Shown: in pieces, positions 40,026-50,159 of the stretch
Layout: every line of letters begins with the position of its first letter
Numbering within the stretch: position 1 is the first letter of the stretch
Origin: Flavobacteriales bacterium
Lineage (GTDB): Bacteria > Bacteroidota > Bacteroidia > Flavobacteriales > Flavobacteriaceae
DNA length: 64,000 bases
Assembly: GCA_017303755.1 (NCBI GenBank)
Contig: JAFLBS010000001.1
Span: 1,054,001-1,118,000 of the forward strand
Reading direction: 5' to 3'
Notes under the pieces: generated by a model
Told to the model about the DNA's origin: nothing
The model's database searches: none
The model's input: the letters and a program-made list of their open reading frames with translations, nothing else
Made by a program: the position numbers and the translations under genes

Positions 40026-42791
40026 ATGGATAGGTTTTCCTTTTTAAACGCAGCACACACTCAATTTTTTGCCGATTTATACGAACAATATACCTCAAAT
40101 CCGGATAGCGTAGAACCTAGTTGGAGAGCCTTTTTTCAAGGGTTTGACTTCGGAATGGCTACCTATAACGAAGAAAATTTAGGGGAACAAATTGTAACGT
40201 ATGCTTCCTCAGATAACTCTCAAGTTTCAGAAAAACTTCAGAAAGAATTTAATGTTTTAAAATTAATTGATGCGTATCGTACACGTGGCCACTTGTTTAC
40301 TGAAACTAATCCAGTTCGAGATCGTCGTGTTTACACACCCAATTTAGACATAGAAAACTTTGGTTTGACTAGTGCTGATTTAGAGTTGGTTTTTGATGCT
40401 GCCAAAGTATTAGGCCATCAACCTAAAACCTTAAAAGAAATCATTGCTCATCTTAAAAACGTGTACTGCCAACACATTGGTATCGAGTACATGTACATGA
40501 GAAAACCAGAGGTGATTCAGTGGATTCAAGACCGAATCAATGTCAATGATAACCTTCCGAACTTTGATGCTGATCGAAAAAAACACATACTCGGAAAATT
40601 AAACGAAGCGGTTTCTTTTGAAAACTTTCTTCATACCAAATACGTTGGTCAAAAACGCTTCTCGCTTGAAGGTGGCGAAAGTTTGATTCCAGCTCTAGAT
40701 GCTGTAATCGAATCGGCAGCCGAAAAAGGTGTAGAGCATTTCGTAATGGGAATGGCGCACCGCGGACGTTTAAATGTGTTAGCCAACATCTTCGGAAAAG
40801 CAACACAAGATATTTTCTCCGAATTTGACGGAAAAGACTACGATAAAGAATATTTCGATGGAGACGTAAAATACCACTTGGGTTTGACTTCGGAACGAAA
40901 AACATCTTCAGGTAAAAAAATCAACATCAATTTAGCGCCCAATCCTTCGCATTTAGAAACAGTTGGTGCCGTTATTGAAGGAATTACACGTGCGAAACAA
41001 GACAAATATTTCCCAGACGATTTTTCTAAAGTATTGCCTATTGCTGTTCACGGTGATGCCGCAGTTGCTGGACAAGGAATCGTATACGAAATTGTTCAAA
41101 TGGCGCAATTAGACGGTTACAAAACAGGAGGAACCATTCACATTGTTATCAACAACCAAGTCGGATTTACTACCAATTACCAAGATGCACGTTCGTCAGT
41201 TTATTGTACCGATGTAGCCAAAGTAACTTTGTCACCAGTATTACACGTAAATGCAGACGATGCTGAAGCAGTGGTTCATGCGATGTTGTTTGCCTTGGAT
41301 TTCCGTATGGAATTCGGACGCGACGTGTTCATCGATTTGTTAGGATACAGAAAATACGGTCATAACGAAGGAGACGAACCTCGTTTTACACAACCGGTTT
41401 TATATAAAATCATTGCAAAACATCGCAATCCAAGAGATATTTATGCAGAAAAGCTAATCACTGATGGAATCGTTGATGCGGCATACATTACCAAAATAGA
41501 AAACGAGTACAAAGACAAACTCGACGAAAATCTACAAGCTTCTCGTAAGAAAGATTTGACCATCATCAAACCGTTCATGCAAGATGAATGGGAAGGTTTT
41601 GAGCAAGTTTCAGATGATGTGATGTTGAAAAAAGTTGATACTAAATTTGATCGTAAAAAATTAGATCAAATTATTGAAACGGTTTCGACTTTGCCTTCGG
41701 ATAAAAAATTCATCAGCAAAATTTCGAAAATTGTTTCGGACAGAAAAACGATGTACGACAACAACGCCATCGATTGGGGAACAGCCGAAACCTTAGCGTA
41801 TGGTTCACTTTTGACTGAAGGTTATGACGTTCGTGTATCAGGTCAAGATGTGGAAAGAGGAACGTTTTCGCACCGTCATGCGGTTGTAAAAGTAGAAGAC
41901 AGCGAAGAAGAAGTAGTGTTACTCGATGCATTAAAAGATAAAAAAGGGAAGTTCAATATTTTTAACTCGTTCCTTTCAGAATACGGCGTACTCGGATTTG
42001 ACTACGGTTATGCATTAGCCAATCCAAACGCTTTAACGATTTGGGAAGCCCAATTTGGAGATTTTTCTAACGGTGCGCAAATCATGATTGACCAATACAT
42101 TTCGTGTGGTGAAGACAAATGGAACAACCAAAACGGAATCGTATTGTTATTGCCTCACGGTTACGAAGGTCAAGGTGCGGAACACTCGTCGGCGCGCATG
42201 GAACGTTACTTGCAATTGTGTGCACGTCACAATATGTACGTTGCTGATTGTACAACGCCAGCCAATTTCTTCCACTTGTTGAGAAGACAGATGAAAACCA
42301 AATTCCGTAAACCATTGGTAGTGTTTTCACCCAAAAGTTTGTTGCGTCACCCATTGTGTGTTTCTACAGTTGATGAATTAGCCAAAGGGCAATTCCAAGA
42401 AACCATTGATGATACTTCAGTAGACAAGAAAAAAGTAAAAACTGTAGTTTTTGTTACCGGAAAATTCTACTACGATATTTTGGCCGAAAGAGAAAATTTA
42501 GGCAGAAATGATGTAGCTTTGGTACGTATTGAACAATTATTTCCGTTGCCAGTAGAGCAATTGAAAGCCATCATCAAAAGCTATCCAAATGCAGACGATT
42601 TTGTTTGGGCACAAGAAGAGCCGAAAAACATGGGTGCTTACGGATATATGTTGATGAATTTCGATTTGGTGCCATGGCGTTTAGCTTCGTTAAAAGCCTA
42701 CGCAGCACCAGCAGCCGGAAGTCACACACGCGACAGAAGACGTCATGCCGATGCAATACGAATGGTTTTTGATAAAAATTTATTTAGATAA
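40026..42791 (+). CDS. sucA: 2-oxoglutarate dehydrogenase E1 component
   Basis: Thiamine-diphosphate-dependent decarboxylase of the 2-oxoglutarate dehydrogenase complex in the TCA cycle. The 921-residue protein has the N-terminal E2-binding segment (FLNAAHTQFFADLYEQY...SWRAFFQGFDFG), HRGRLNVLANIFGK, the cofactor motif HGDAAVAGQGIVYE...INNQVGFTT, and the C-terminal transketolase domain (RGTFSHRHAVV; EAQFGDFSNGAQIMIDQYI). The length is normal. The E2 gene follows 75 bp downstream, with a hairpin repeat between them. Confidence 0.97.
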   Translation: MDRFSFLNAAHTQFFADLYEQYTSNPDSVEPSWRAFFQGFDFGMATYNEENLGEQIVTYASSDNSQVSEKLQKEFNVLKLIDAYRTRGHLFTETNPVRDRRVYTPNLDIENFGLTSADLELVFDAAKVLGHQPKTLKEIIAHLKNVYCQHIGIEYMYMRKPEVIQWIQDRINVNDNLPNFDADRKKHILGKLNEAVSFENFLHTKYVGQKRFSLEGGESLIPALDAVIESAAEKGVEHFVMGMAHRGRLNVLANIFGKATQDIFSEFDGKDYDKEYFDGDVKYHLGLTSERKTSSGKKININLAPNPSHLETVGAVIEGITRAKQDKYFPDDFSKVLPIAVHGDAAVAGQGIVYEIVQMAQLDGYKTGGTIHIVINNQVGFTTNYQDARSSVYCTDVAKVTLSPVLHVNADDAEAVVHAMLFALDFRMEFGRDVFIDLLGYRKYGHNEGDEPRFTQPVLYKIIAKHRNPRDIYAEKLITDGIVDAAYITKIENEYKDKLDENLQASRKKDLTIIKPFMQDEWEGFEQVSDDVMLKKVDTKFDRKKLDQIIETVSTLPSDKKFISKISKIVSDRKTMYDNNAIDWGTAETLAYGSLLTEGYDVRVSGQDVERGTFSHRHAVVKVEDSEEEVVLLDALKDKKGKFNIFNSFLSEYGVLGFDYGYALANPNALTIWEAQFGDFSNGAQIMIDQYISCGEDKWNNQNGIVLLLPHGYEGQGAEHSSARMERYLQLCARHNMYVADCTTPANFFHLLRRQMKTKFRKPLVVFSPKSLLRHPLCVSTVDELAKGQFQETIDDTSVDKKKVKTVVFVTGKFYYDILAERENLGRNDVALVRIEQLFPLPVEQLKAIIKSYPNADDFVWAQEEPKNMGAYGYMLMNFDLVPWRLASLKAYAAPAAGSHTRDRRRHADAIRMVFDKNLFR

Positions 42792-42794
42792 AAA

Positions 42795-42858
42795 AGTTTA
42801 TGGTTTGTGGTTCATAGTTAGCCGCAAACAATAAACAATAAACTACGAACAATAAACT
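42795..42858. repeat. Hairpin repeat between sucA and sucB
   Basis: AGTTTATGGTTTGTGG and TCATAGTT on the left match the complements of AACTACGAACAATAAACT on the right. It is of the same family as 34502-34552 and lies in a comparable place, between cotranscribed genes. Confidence 0.6.
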
Positions 42859-42866
42859 AAAAGAAT

Positions 42867-44096
42867 ATGATTTTAGAAATGAAAGTGCCTTCTCCAGGCG
42901 AATCAATAAAAGAAGTTGAAATTGCAACTTGGTTAGTAAAAGACGGTGATTATGTAGAAAAAGACCAAGCAATTGCTGAGGTAGATTCTGATAAAGCGAC
43001 ACTTGAATTGCCTGCAGAAGCGAGTGGAATCATTACGCTTAAAGCCGAAGAAGGTGATGCAGTTGCCGTTGGTGCCGTGGTTTGTTTGATCGACACTAGT
43101 GCTGCAAAACCAAGTGGAAGCGCTCCAGCAGCAGAAGCAAAGCCAGCTGTTGAAGCTCCAAAAGTAGAAGAAAAAAAGGCAGAAGCTCCAAAAGCTGCTC
43201 CAGTGGCAGAAAAAACGTACGCAACTCAAGCGCCATCGCCAGCAGCTCGTAAAATATTGGATGAGAAAAACATCCAACCAACTGATATTGTAGGAACAGG
43301 AAAAGGTGGTAGAATCACTAAAGATGATGCTGTAAATGCTGTTCCTTCTATGGGAACACCAACAGGTGGAACTCGTGGTTCGGAACGTACCAAATTATCA
43401 ATGTTGCGTCGTAAAGTAGCCGAACGATTGGTGTCTGCGAAAAACGAAACTGCGATGTTGACTACGTTCAATGAAGTAGATATGACAGCGATTTATGATT
43501 TAAGAGCTGAATTCAAAGATGCGTTCAAAGAAAAACACGGTTTAGGTTTAGGATTCATGTCGTTTTTTACTAAAGCAGTAACAAGAGCGTTGCAATTGTT
43601 CCCAGATGTAAATTCAATGATTGACGGTCAAGAGAAAATTTCCTACGATTTTTGTGATATTTCAGTAGCGGTTTCTGGCCCGAAAGGTTTGATGGTTCCG
43701 GTAATGAGAAATGCTGAGACGTTATCGTTCCGTGGAGTTGAAGCTGAAATCAAACGTTTGGCTTTGCGTGCTCGCGACGGACAAATCACAGTTGATGAAA
43801 TGACCGGTGGAACATTCACTATATCAAACGGAGGTGTTTTTGGAAGTATGTTGTCTACACCAATCATCAATCCGCCACAATCGGGAATTTTAGGAATGCA
43901 CAATGTGGTAGAACGCCCAATTGTTAGAAACGGACAAATCGTGATTGCACCAGTAATGTATGTTGCTTTATCGTACGATCACCGAATCATTGACGGTAGA
44001 GAATCAGTAGGTTTCTTAGTAGCCGTAAAAGAAGCGTTAGAGAACCCAGTTGAACATTTAATGGGTGGAAATGCGAAGAAAGCGCTAGAATTATAG
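42867..44096 (+). CDS. sucB: Dihydrolipoyllysine succinyltransferase (2-oxoglutarate dehydrogenase E2)
   Basis: A 409-residue acyltransferase core of the complex. A lipoyl domain (1-77) carries the lipoylated Lys43 in VDSDKATLELP. An Ala/Pro/Lys/Glu linker is followed by a subunit-binding domain (about 115-155, SPAARKILDEKNIQPTDIVG) and the catalytic domain, with active-site His372 in SYDHRIIDGRE. One lipoyl domain is standard for OGDH E2. The preceding sucA supports the 2-oxoglutarate assignment over pyruvate. Confidence 0.96.
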   Translation: MILEMKVPSPGESIKEVEIATWLVKDGDYVEKDQAIAEVDSDKATLELPAEASGIITLKAEEGDAVAVGAVVCLIDTSAAKPSGSAPAAEAKPAVEAPKVEEKKAEAPKAAPVAEKTYATQAPSPAARKILDEKNIQPTDIVGTGKGGRITKDDAVNAVPSMGTPTGGTRGSERTKLSMLRRKVAERLVSAKNETAMLTTFNEVDMTAIYDLRAEFKDAFKEKHGLGLGFMSFFTKAVTRALQLFPDVNSMIDGQEKISYDFCDISVAVSGPKGLMVPVMRNAETLSFRGVEAEIKRLALRARDGQITVDEMTGGTFTISNGGVFGSMLSTPIINPPQSGILGMHNVVERPIVRNGQIVIAPVMYVALSYDHRIIDGRESVGFLVAVKEALENPVEHLMGGNAKKALEL

Positions 44097-44131
44097 TTTT
44101 TTCCGCCTGCTTGTTCGGGCGCCTATATACG

Positions 44132-44170
44132 TAAATCCCGTCTTGTTGTCAACGAGACGGGATTTTTTAA
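44132..44170 (+). terminator. Terminator of sucA-sucB
   Basis: AAATCCCGTCTTG and the complementary run ACGAGACGGGATTT form a stem with a 5-6 nt loop, followed by T residues. Confidence 0.85.
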
Positions 44171-44238
44171 AGCACTATGTTGGGTTCAAACTTCATAAAA
44201 GAGAAGTAAAAATTTAACGTTATTCTTGAAGATTATTC

Positions 44239-44270
44239 TTGAAAAAACCATGAGTTATTAGTTATTTTTG
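44239..44270 (+). promoter_or_regulatory. Promoter of the TPR/AraC regulator gene
   Basis: TTG at 44239-44241 and TATTTTTG at 44263-44270, about 21 nt apart, 39 nt before the ATG. Confidence 0.55.
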
Positions 44271-44308
44271 CGACTTACATTTTTGCAGCAGCTTTTGTTC
44301 CTTTTTCC

Positions 44309-46021
44309 ATGCATAGAATCATCCTACAATTCATACTACTAGTGTCTTTTTCTTCTGTATCTGCTCAGGAGTTGAATGAACTTCAAATTAAAAAAACCCG
44401 TAGCATACAAGAACAACTTATTGCCAATCCCGAAAAAGCGTATGCCGAGGCTTTGGAAATGAGTAATGACAAAGACGAATTGTTTCGTTTTTTTGGCAAA
44501 TATTATGTTGCCAATTACTTTTATAATAAATCCGATTTTACGCATTCCAAGAAACTTATAAATGCACTTATAGAAGAAATTGAAAACAGTGATGTTCCCA
44601 AATCAAGTAAAGTGTATCAAGATTTGATGGGCATTTGTGTCAACAAACTTTTCTACATCCACAAAAATTTAGGGGAATACGACTTGGCCTTGTTGTATCT
44701 TGATAAATATAAAAAGCGATTACCCAACAATCGTTTTAATGAGCAATACGGTTTGATCAAAGTGGCAATGGGTGATTATGTCAATGGAATTGCTTTGTTG
44801 AAGAGAGAGTTAATGACTTCAACACACTTGAAATTGGGAGTAGGCGAAAAAAAAGTAATGAATAAAAAGCTATTTGCCGATAAGCACAATATTATAGGCG
44901 AAGCGTATCAAATGTATTACATCCAGTCAAAAAAACCAGTTTTCCTGGATTCTGCAAATTACCACTTTACGGTTGCCGCTACGATGTTGATACAAGATAA
45001 TTTCTATCCTGAGTACACTAAAGCATTGCTGTACATGCGCGAGGCAAAAAGTGCCGCTTTAGCCGGAGATTACGCCCAATCACTGTCTTTGTACAGAAAA
45101 GGTAAAAAATATAAGGTGATTAATGATCATGTGCGAACAGTACAGTTGTTTGATTTAGGAATGGCCGATTGTTTCCACCATATGAAACAAGTAGATTCAG
45201 CATTTTTTTATTGTAAAAAATACATAAAGAGTTATCAAATTACTAAAGTTTCCAAAGAAAATTTATTGATGGCCTACAACATCATGACCCAATGTTATAG
45301 CGCCAAAAATGATACTAAGAATGCGTATCGCTATGCTCAAAAAAGTTTAGAATTGATTCAATCCATAGAAGGCATAAAGAATAAATCATTAAACTTTCTG
45401 CACAACTATGACTTAACTATTATTAAAGAAGAATCCAATAAAATTATCGCTTCAAAAAATTATTTTAAAATCGTTATTATTGGTATTTTGTTCGTTTTAG
45501 GTATCGTAGTTTTTAGTTTTTTCTATTATTATAAGAAACAAAAAGAAAAGCATAATCGGTTTTTACACATCATACAAGATTTGAAAGAATCTAAAGTAAC
45601 AGAGACTCATACAACAGAAATCAATACTATAGCAATTGAAGCCCAACCCAAACAAGTTTTAGATGATGAACTTATTGAGAAATTGGCATTAGGGTTAAAA
45701 AAATTAGAGCAGAAAGAAACGTTCTTAGACCCAAATTTCAAGTTGGCTTTTGTGGCTAAAAAATTAAATACCAATACAGCTTATTTATCCCAATACTTCA
45801 ATCAGGTCATGCAAAAAACCTTTTCAGAATATACCCAAGAATTACGCATCCATTATGTACTTCAAAAATTGGTTGACGCACCGTATTTTCGAAAATACAC
45901 ATTGCAAGCCATTGCTGAAGAAGTAGGTTATAAAGATGCTAATACGCTAGTTCGTGTATTTAAAAAGCAAACCGGACTTTCTCCTAATTATTACATTGAA
46001 CAATTAAAAAACACCAACTAA
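44309..46021 (+). CDS. Membrane-bound TPR sensor with AraC-type DNA-binding domain
   Basis: A 570-residue one-component regulator. A signal peptide or first helix (MHRIILQFILLVSFSSVSAQ) puts the helical TPR-like region (about 30-385; for example YLDSANYHFTVAATMLI and YAQSLSLYRKGKKYK) in the periplasm. One transmembrane helix (about 390-410) connects to a cytoplasmic linker and a C-terminal AraC helix-turn-helix pair (about 468-566; FKLAFVAKKLNTNTAYLSQYFNQ and QAIAEEVGYKDANTLVRVFKKQTGLSPNYY). This layout is common in Bacteroidetes. The target genes are unknown; the secreted-protein gene downstream is a candidate. Confidence 0.9.
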   Translation: MHRIILQFILLVSFSSVSAQELNELQIKKTRSIQEQLIANPEKAYAEALEMSNDKDELFRFFGKYYVANYFYNKSDFTHSKKLINALIEEIENSDVPKSSKVYQDLMGICVNKLFYIHKNLGEYDLALLYLDKYKKRLPNNRFNEQYGLIKVAMGDYVNGIALLKRELMTSTHLKLGVGEKKVMNKKLFADKHNIIGEAYQMYYIQSKKPVFLDSANYHFTVAATMLIQDNFYPEYTKALLYMREAKSAALAGDYAQSLSLYRKGKKYKVINDHVRTVQLFDLGMADCFHHMKQVDSAFFYCKKYIKSYQITKVSKENLLMAYNIMTQCYSAKNDTKNAYRYAQKSLELIQSIEGIKNKSLNFLHNYDLTIIKEESNKIIASKNYFKIVIIGILFVLGIVVFSFFYYYKKQKEKHNRFLHIIQDLKESKVTETHTTEINTIAIEAQPKQVLDDELIEKLALGLKKLEQKETFLDPNFKLAFVAKKLNTNTAYLSQYFNQVMQKTFSEYTQELRIHYVLQKLVDAPYFRKYTLQAIAEEVGYKDANTLVRVFKKQTGLSPNYYIEQLKNTN

Positions 46022-46164
46022 GTGTTTTAAAATCAAAACGATACAACTTATTTAAGCTACCGATTATTTATAAATAGTCCGATACATATATTGTTCCGGC
46101 GGTTCTTTCCTTATAGTTTTGGCCGAAAAACAAATCAAAATTAAAATTTTGGAAATTAAATAAG

Positions 46165-47274
46165 ATGAAAAAAAATGTTCTCCTTTTGGGATTAGTATTG
46201 TTTTCTTTTGGGACTACTAATGCTCAATTATTAAACAAATTAAAAAAAGCAAAAGATCAAACCTCGCAAGCTTCAGAGGTTGTAGAAAAAGTAAATGAAA
46301 CAACCAAAGGCGGTAAAAAGAAAAAGGCAGGTGGTTTTCCAACGGGTTTAAAATTAGATTGGACAATGTTCAAACAAACACCAGCCATTACATTTAACTC
46401 ACTTCTTTACGGAACAGGCTCTAGTCCGGGATTAATTAACAGTTATACGGCTACTTTTATTCCGAACAAAACGGTTGATGGAAAAACAGTTCATCATTTT
46501 GAGAATCAGTCGGAGTATTTGAGAATTAAGGTTTTCAAAGACAACCAATACATGAATTATTTTGAATATTCGGGTGATCAAGTCTTTGATGATGGTAAAA
46601 AAACAAAATTCAATGAGCCAGATAGCCGTTACCAACGTGATGGTGAATGGGTAGGACATTCAGAATCATTCATTACACAATGGGGTCCAGGAAATTATAG
46701 ATTGGATTTTTATGCAGGCGACAAAATGTTTTATTCTTTCGATTTCGAATTGGTAAAACTAACTAACAATGATCCTTATGCTGCCATGAATGAAATGTAT
46801 GTGGTTCGTGGTCCGTGGAATAATTTTGCGTATCTAAATCACGCTGATACGGGGAATTTGCTTTTCGGTTTCTACATCACACATGAGGAGTTTATGCCTA
46901 ATCCTTCTAATAGTAGAAAAACGAATAAAAGTGTGAAATGGTCTGCGAATATGTATAAAGACAACAAATTGTTCGCACAACATTATGGTAGTGGTCCGAA
47001 TACAGCTCAAGTAGAACAAGCCAAATGGAACGAGGTTCAGTGTGCTTTTAAATTAGTGAATAAAACAGGCGAATTTAAATATGCCGACCTGACTGATGGA
47101 GCTTACAAAGTGGAACTTACCATAGAAGGGGAAAGCAAACCTAGAATCTATAATTTCACAGTAAAAGACAAAAAGATAGTTCAAATCGCAGAACAAGACA
47201 GAACTAAAAATACAGATCCAACACGATTAATCGAAGGATGGAACGACTATTTTTGGTTGAAATTAGAAAAATAA
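46165..47274 (+). CDS. Exported protein of unknown function
   Basis: A 369-residue exported protein (signal MKKNVLLLGLVLFSFGTTNAQ). A basic, helical segment (LLNKLKKAKDQTSQASEVVEKVNETTKGGKKKKAGG, about 22-57) is followed by a strand-rich body with many Tyr/Phe/Trp (SYTATFIPNKTVDGKTVHHFEN; AQHYGSGPNTAQVEQAKW) and ending DYFWLKLEK. There is no T9SS sorting domain and no lipobox. It lies 143 bp after the TPR/AraC regulator, so it may be under its control. No family is recognised. Confidence 0.75.
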   Translation: MKKNVLLLGLVLFSFGTTNAQLLNKLKKAKDQTSQASEVVEKVNETTKGGKKKKAGGFPTGLKLDWTMFKQTPAITFNSLLYGTGSSPGLINSYTATFIPNKTVDGKTVHHFENQSEYLRIKVFKDNQYMNYFEYSGDQVFDDGKKTKFNEPDSRYQRDGEWVGHSESFITQWGPGNYRLDFYAGDKMFYSFDFELVKLTNNDPYAAMNEMYVVRGPWNNFAYLNHADTGNLLFGFYITHEEFMPNPSNSRKTNKSVKWSANMYKDNKLFAQHYGSGPNTAQVEQAKWNEVQCAFKLVNKTGEFKYADLTDGAYKVELTIEGESKPRIYNFTVKDKKIVQIAEQDRTKNTDPTRLIEGWNDYFWLKLEK

Positions 47275-47480
47275 TTTTAAAATCAGAAAAGTCTACTTTT
47301 TTGTTGGCAAATGTCTTGATAACTTTCCAAAAACAGTCACTTTTGTCATCGTTTTAAAGGAATAAAAATTATATGTTTACACCCTTTTTACATCAGGTTT
47401 GACGATGTGTTTTATTGTATTGCCTCTGATTATTTTAGGGATAAATCAATTTGAAAAAGAAAAAATTAATTAAAAATTAC

Positions 47481-49982
47481 ATGAAAAAATTGTGCTTACT
47501 CGGATGGCTTCTGTTGAGTTTCATCTCCTTCGGACAATCCTACAATTACACCATTTATAACACTTCTAATTCAGGAATTGGAAGTAATTATGTGAGTGAT
47601 ATTAAAACGGATGCTAATGGCTTGTTGTGGATTTCGTCTTTCAGTGGAGTATCCACTTTTAACGGAACCACTTTTACCAAATACAATACTGGAAATTCTG
47701 GAATCGCTTCTAATGCTATTCTCGAAATCGAAATTGATGGTTTAGGAAGAAAATGGATGGCTTCTCAAAACAACGGAATCATTTTGTTCAATGGAACTAC
47801 TTGGACGAACTATACTACTTCCAATTCAGGACTTCCTAATAATGCAACCACCTGTATTGATGTTGATAGTAACAACAATTTGTGGGTAGCCACCACTTCA
47901 GGCCTTACTCGTTTCAACGGAACTACTTGGACTACTTACAATTCGCTGACCAACATCAACTCAATTGAAATTGATGTTGCTAACGGTGTTTGGGTTACCA
48001 ACAGTGGAGTATTGTACAAGTTCAACGGAACTGATTTTAACTTCATTGACCAAGGAACTGATAAATTGTTAAAGGCGGATGGTGATTTGATTTATGTTGC
48101 GGGTTTTGACAGCTTTTTGACTTACACCATTTCGGGAACTTTTTTTAGTAACTATTACCAAAGTAATTCGTGTCTAGCCGGTTATCAATTGAATGCGTTA
48201 GATGTAGATAGTAACAATAAAGTTTGGATAGGATTCAACGGGAATGGTATACAAAACTTTACCAATTGTGTTACTTACAATAACACTAATTCTGGTTTAC
48301 CCGATAATTACTTTAGTGCACTCAGAACACAAGCGTCAGGAATCATTTGGGCAGGAACATTACAATTGGGTTTAGTAAAAATGACGCCAAGTTCAACCAT
48401 TTGTAATCCTCCAACGAATTTTTCATCTACCAATGTCACTTCTACAACAGCTACTTTAAATTGGACAGCGGCATCACCCACTCCCACAAACTATTTGTAT
48501 TTGTATAATACATCACCAACTATAGACGGTATTGACGGAAGCACCACTTCTACTTCAGCTAATTTAACTGGATTATTACCTAATGCAGATTATTATTGGT
48601 GGGTTGCTTCAGTTTGTGGTAACACACAAACGGAATGGGTGTATGGAGGTTTTTTCGGAACGGCAGCTGAAACTTGTTTTACCCAACTTAGCTGTGCAGC
48701 TTTGGGAGCTACAGCTATCAAATCGGATGGCTCATTATGGGCTTGGGGTTCAAGTGTCAACGGTTCTATAGGTGATGGAACCAATACTAGCCGAAATTAT
48801 CCAGTACAAATTGGCAATGCCAATCTTTGGCAAAGTGTTTCTGAAACTGCTTTTACGGGTATGGCCATTAAAAATGATGGCTCGCTTTGGGCTTGGGGAC
48901 AAAATACTGGAAATATCAATTATACTTCCGGAAGTGCTGTTTTGTCGCCTATTCGTATAGGAACAGAAAATAATTGGCAATCGGTCTCAGCGGGTACAGG
49001 TCATACCATGGCACTAAAAACCAATGGAACGCTTTGGGCTTGGGGATCGAATGGATATGGACAACTCGGAGTATCATCTAGCATTAATTTCTTCGAACCA
49101 ACGCAAGTAGGAACTGACTTCTGGATTTCTATTTCTGCGGGTTATGATTACACATTAGGAGTTAAATCAAACGGTACTCTTTGGGCTTGGGGATACAATA
49201 ATAAAGGACAGTTAGGTACTGGTAATTTGAGTAATAGTAATGCGCCAGTTCAAATAGGCACTGCTACCAATTGGTCAAAGGTATGTGCAGGTAACGGGAG
49301 TTCATATGCCATTAAAACGAACGGAACTCTTTGGGCTTGGGGTGACAACCAATACAGTCAATTAGGTGATGGAACCACCACAAATAGAACCGCACCAGTG
49401 CAAATCGGTACTGCGACTGATTGGCAACACATTGGTGTAGGTGGTGCACATGCAGTGGGTAAAAAAAATAACGGCACTATTTGGGCTTGGGGTTTGAACA
49501 CTTATTCTCAATTAGGTAATGGTACTACAGTAAGTGCTTCCGTTCCAGTACAAATTGGGTCAGCTGCTGATTGGTTAACTATTGATGCTGGAGTTTCAAC
49601 AACTTCAGCTATTAAGACCAATGGGACGATGTACGTTTGGGGACGCAATAATTTAGGTCAACTTGGTGATGGAACCTACACGCAACGCAGTGTGCCAACC
49701 GCTATTAATTGTCCGACAACTACTTTGGCAAATAATGACTATGTAGGCGCATCAAATGAATTGAAAGTGTATCCAAATCCTGTAAATGATGTATTAAACC
49801 TTTCATTTGAACAAGAAATGACTACTGTGGCACTGTATAATTTACTTGGGCAAGAAGTAATTACCAAATCAATCAATGCAAATGAAACTTCAATTGACGT
49901 TTCACAATTGCCAGTAGGAACTTACTTAGTGAAGGTGAATGCTGGTGATACAGTTAAAACGGTAAAAGTAATCAAACAATAG
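47481..49982 (+). CDS. T9SS cargo with beta-propeller, FN3-like and RCC1 repeats
   Basis: An 833-residue secreted protein; the ATG at 47481 opens the signal [19 protein letters not shown], and the TTG 30 nt upstream is rejected. Residues about 22-315 are a propeller of two-component-regulator-type repeats ([24 protein letters not shown]). About 325-395 is a fibronectin III-like domain ([20 protein letters not shown]). About 405-745 holds some seven RCC1-type repeats ([22 protein letters not shown]). The last 75 residues are a type A T9SS sorting domain ([13 protein letters not shown] ... [21 protein letters not shown]). It would be carried across the outer membrane and anchored or released. 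Ligand unknown. Confidence 0.9.
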   Translation: MKKLCLLGWLLLSFISFGQSYNYTIYNTSNSGIGSNYVSDIKTDANGLLWISSFSGVSTFNGTTFTKYNTGNSGIASNAILEIEIDGLGRKWMASQNNGIILFNGTTWTNYTTSNSGLPNNATTCIDVDSNNNLWVATTSGLTRFNGTTWTTYNSLTNINSIEIDVANGVWVTNSGVLYKFNGTDFNFIDQGTDKLLKADGDLIYVAGFDSFLTYTISGTFFSNYYQSNSCLAGYQLNALDVDSNNKVWIGFNGNGIQNFTNCVTYNNTNSGLPDNYFSALRTQASGIIWAGTLQLGLVKMTPSSTICNPPTNFSSTNVTSTTATLNWTAASPTPTNYLYLYNTSPTIDGIDGSTTSTSANLTGLLPNADYYWWVASVCGNTQTEWVYGGFFGTAAETCFTQLSCAALGATAIKSDGSLWAWGSSVNGSIGDGTNTSRNYPVQIGNANLWQSVSETAFTGMAIKNDGSLWAWGQNTGNINYTSGSAVLSPIRIGTENNWQSVSAGTGHTMALKTNGTLWAWGSNGYGQLGVSSSINFFEPTQVGTDFWISISAGYDYTLGVKSNGTLWAWGYNNKGQLGTGNLSNSNAPVQIGTATNWSKVCAGNGSSYAIKTNGTLWAWGDNQYSQLGDGTTTNRTAPVQIGTATDWQHIGVGGAHAVGKKNNGTIWAWGLNTYSQLGNGTTVSASVPVQIGSAADWLTIDAGVSTTSAIKTNGTMYVWGRNNLGQLGDGTYTQRSVPTAINCPTTTLANNDYVGASNELKVYPNPVNDVLNLSFEQEMTTVALYNLLGQEVITKSINANETSIDVSQLPVGTYLVKVNAGDTVKTVKVIKQ

Positions 49983-50003
49983 TACTTTTAAATTCAAAAT
50001 ACC

Positions 50004-50038
50004 AATCCCAAATTCGCTAAGAGTTTGGGATTTTTTGT
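50004..50038 (+). terminator. Terminator after the RCC1-repeat gene
   Basis: AATCCCAAA (50004-50012) and TTTGGGATT (50024-50032) form a stem followed by T residues. Confidence 0.85.
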
Positions 50039-50061
50039 TTATTTGCAGTAGGTGTCTATCT

Positions 50062-50146
50062 AGCGCTTCTGCGTAAGGGATAGGAGCAAAGTGCCGCGCA
50101 CTGCGGATAGCCCGACGCAAGGAGGAACGACGAAGCGGTACGCCCA
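50062..50146 (+). ncRNA. Second flavo-1-like structured element
   Basis: The element contains GCGTAAGGGATAGGAGC, a small hairpin GTGC-CGC-GCAC (50091-50101), and TGCGGATAGCCCGACGC. Long-range pairing is visible: CGCTTC (50064-50069) with GAAGCG (50132-50137), and TGCGT (50070-50074) with ACGCA (50115-50119). The GATAG and GGATAGC blocks correspond to those in 311-391. It is far more GC-rich than its surroundings and lies just before the MFS gene, so it could be part of that leader or an independent element. Confidence 0.5.
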
Positions 50147-50159
50147 AAAAACTAAAACT

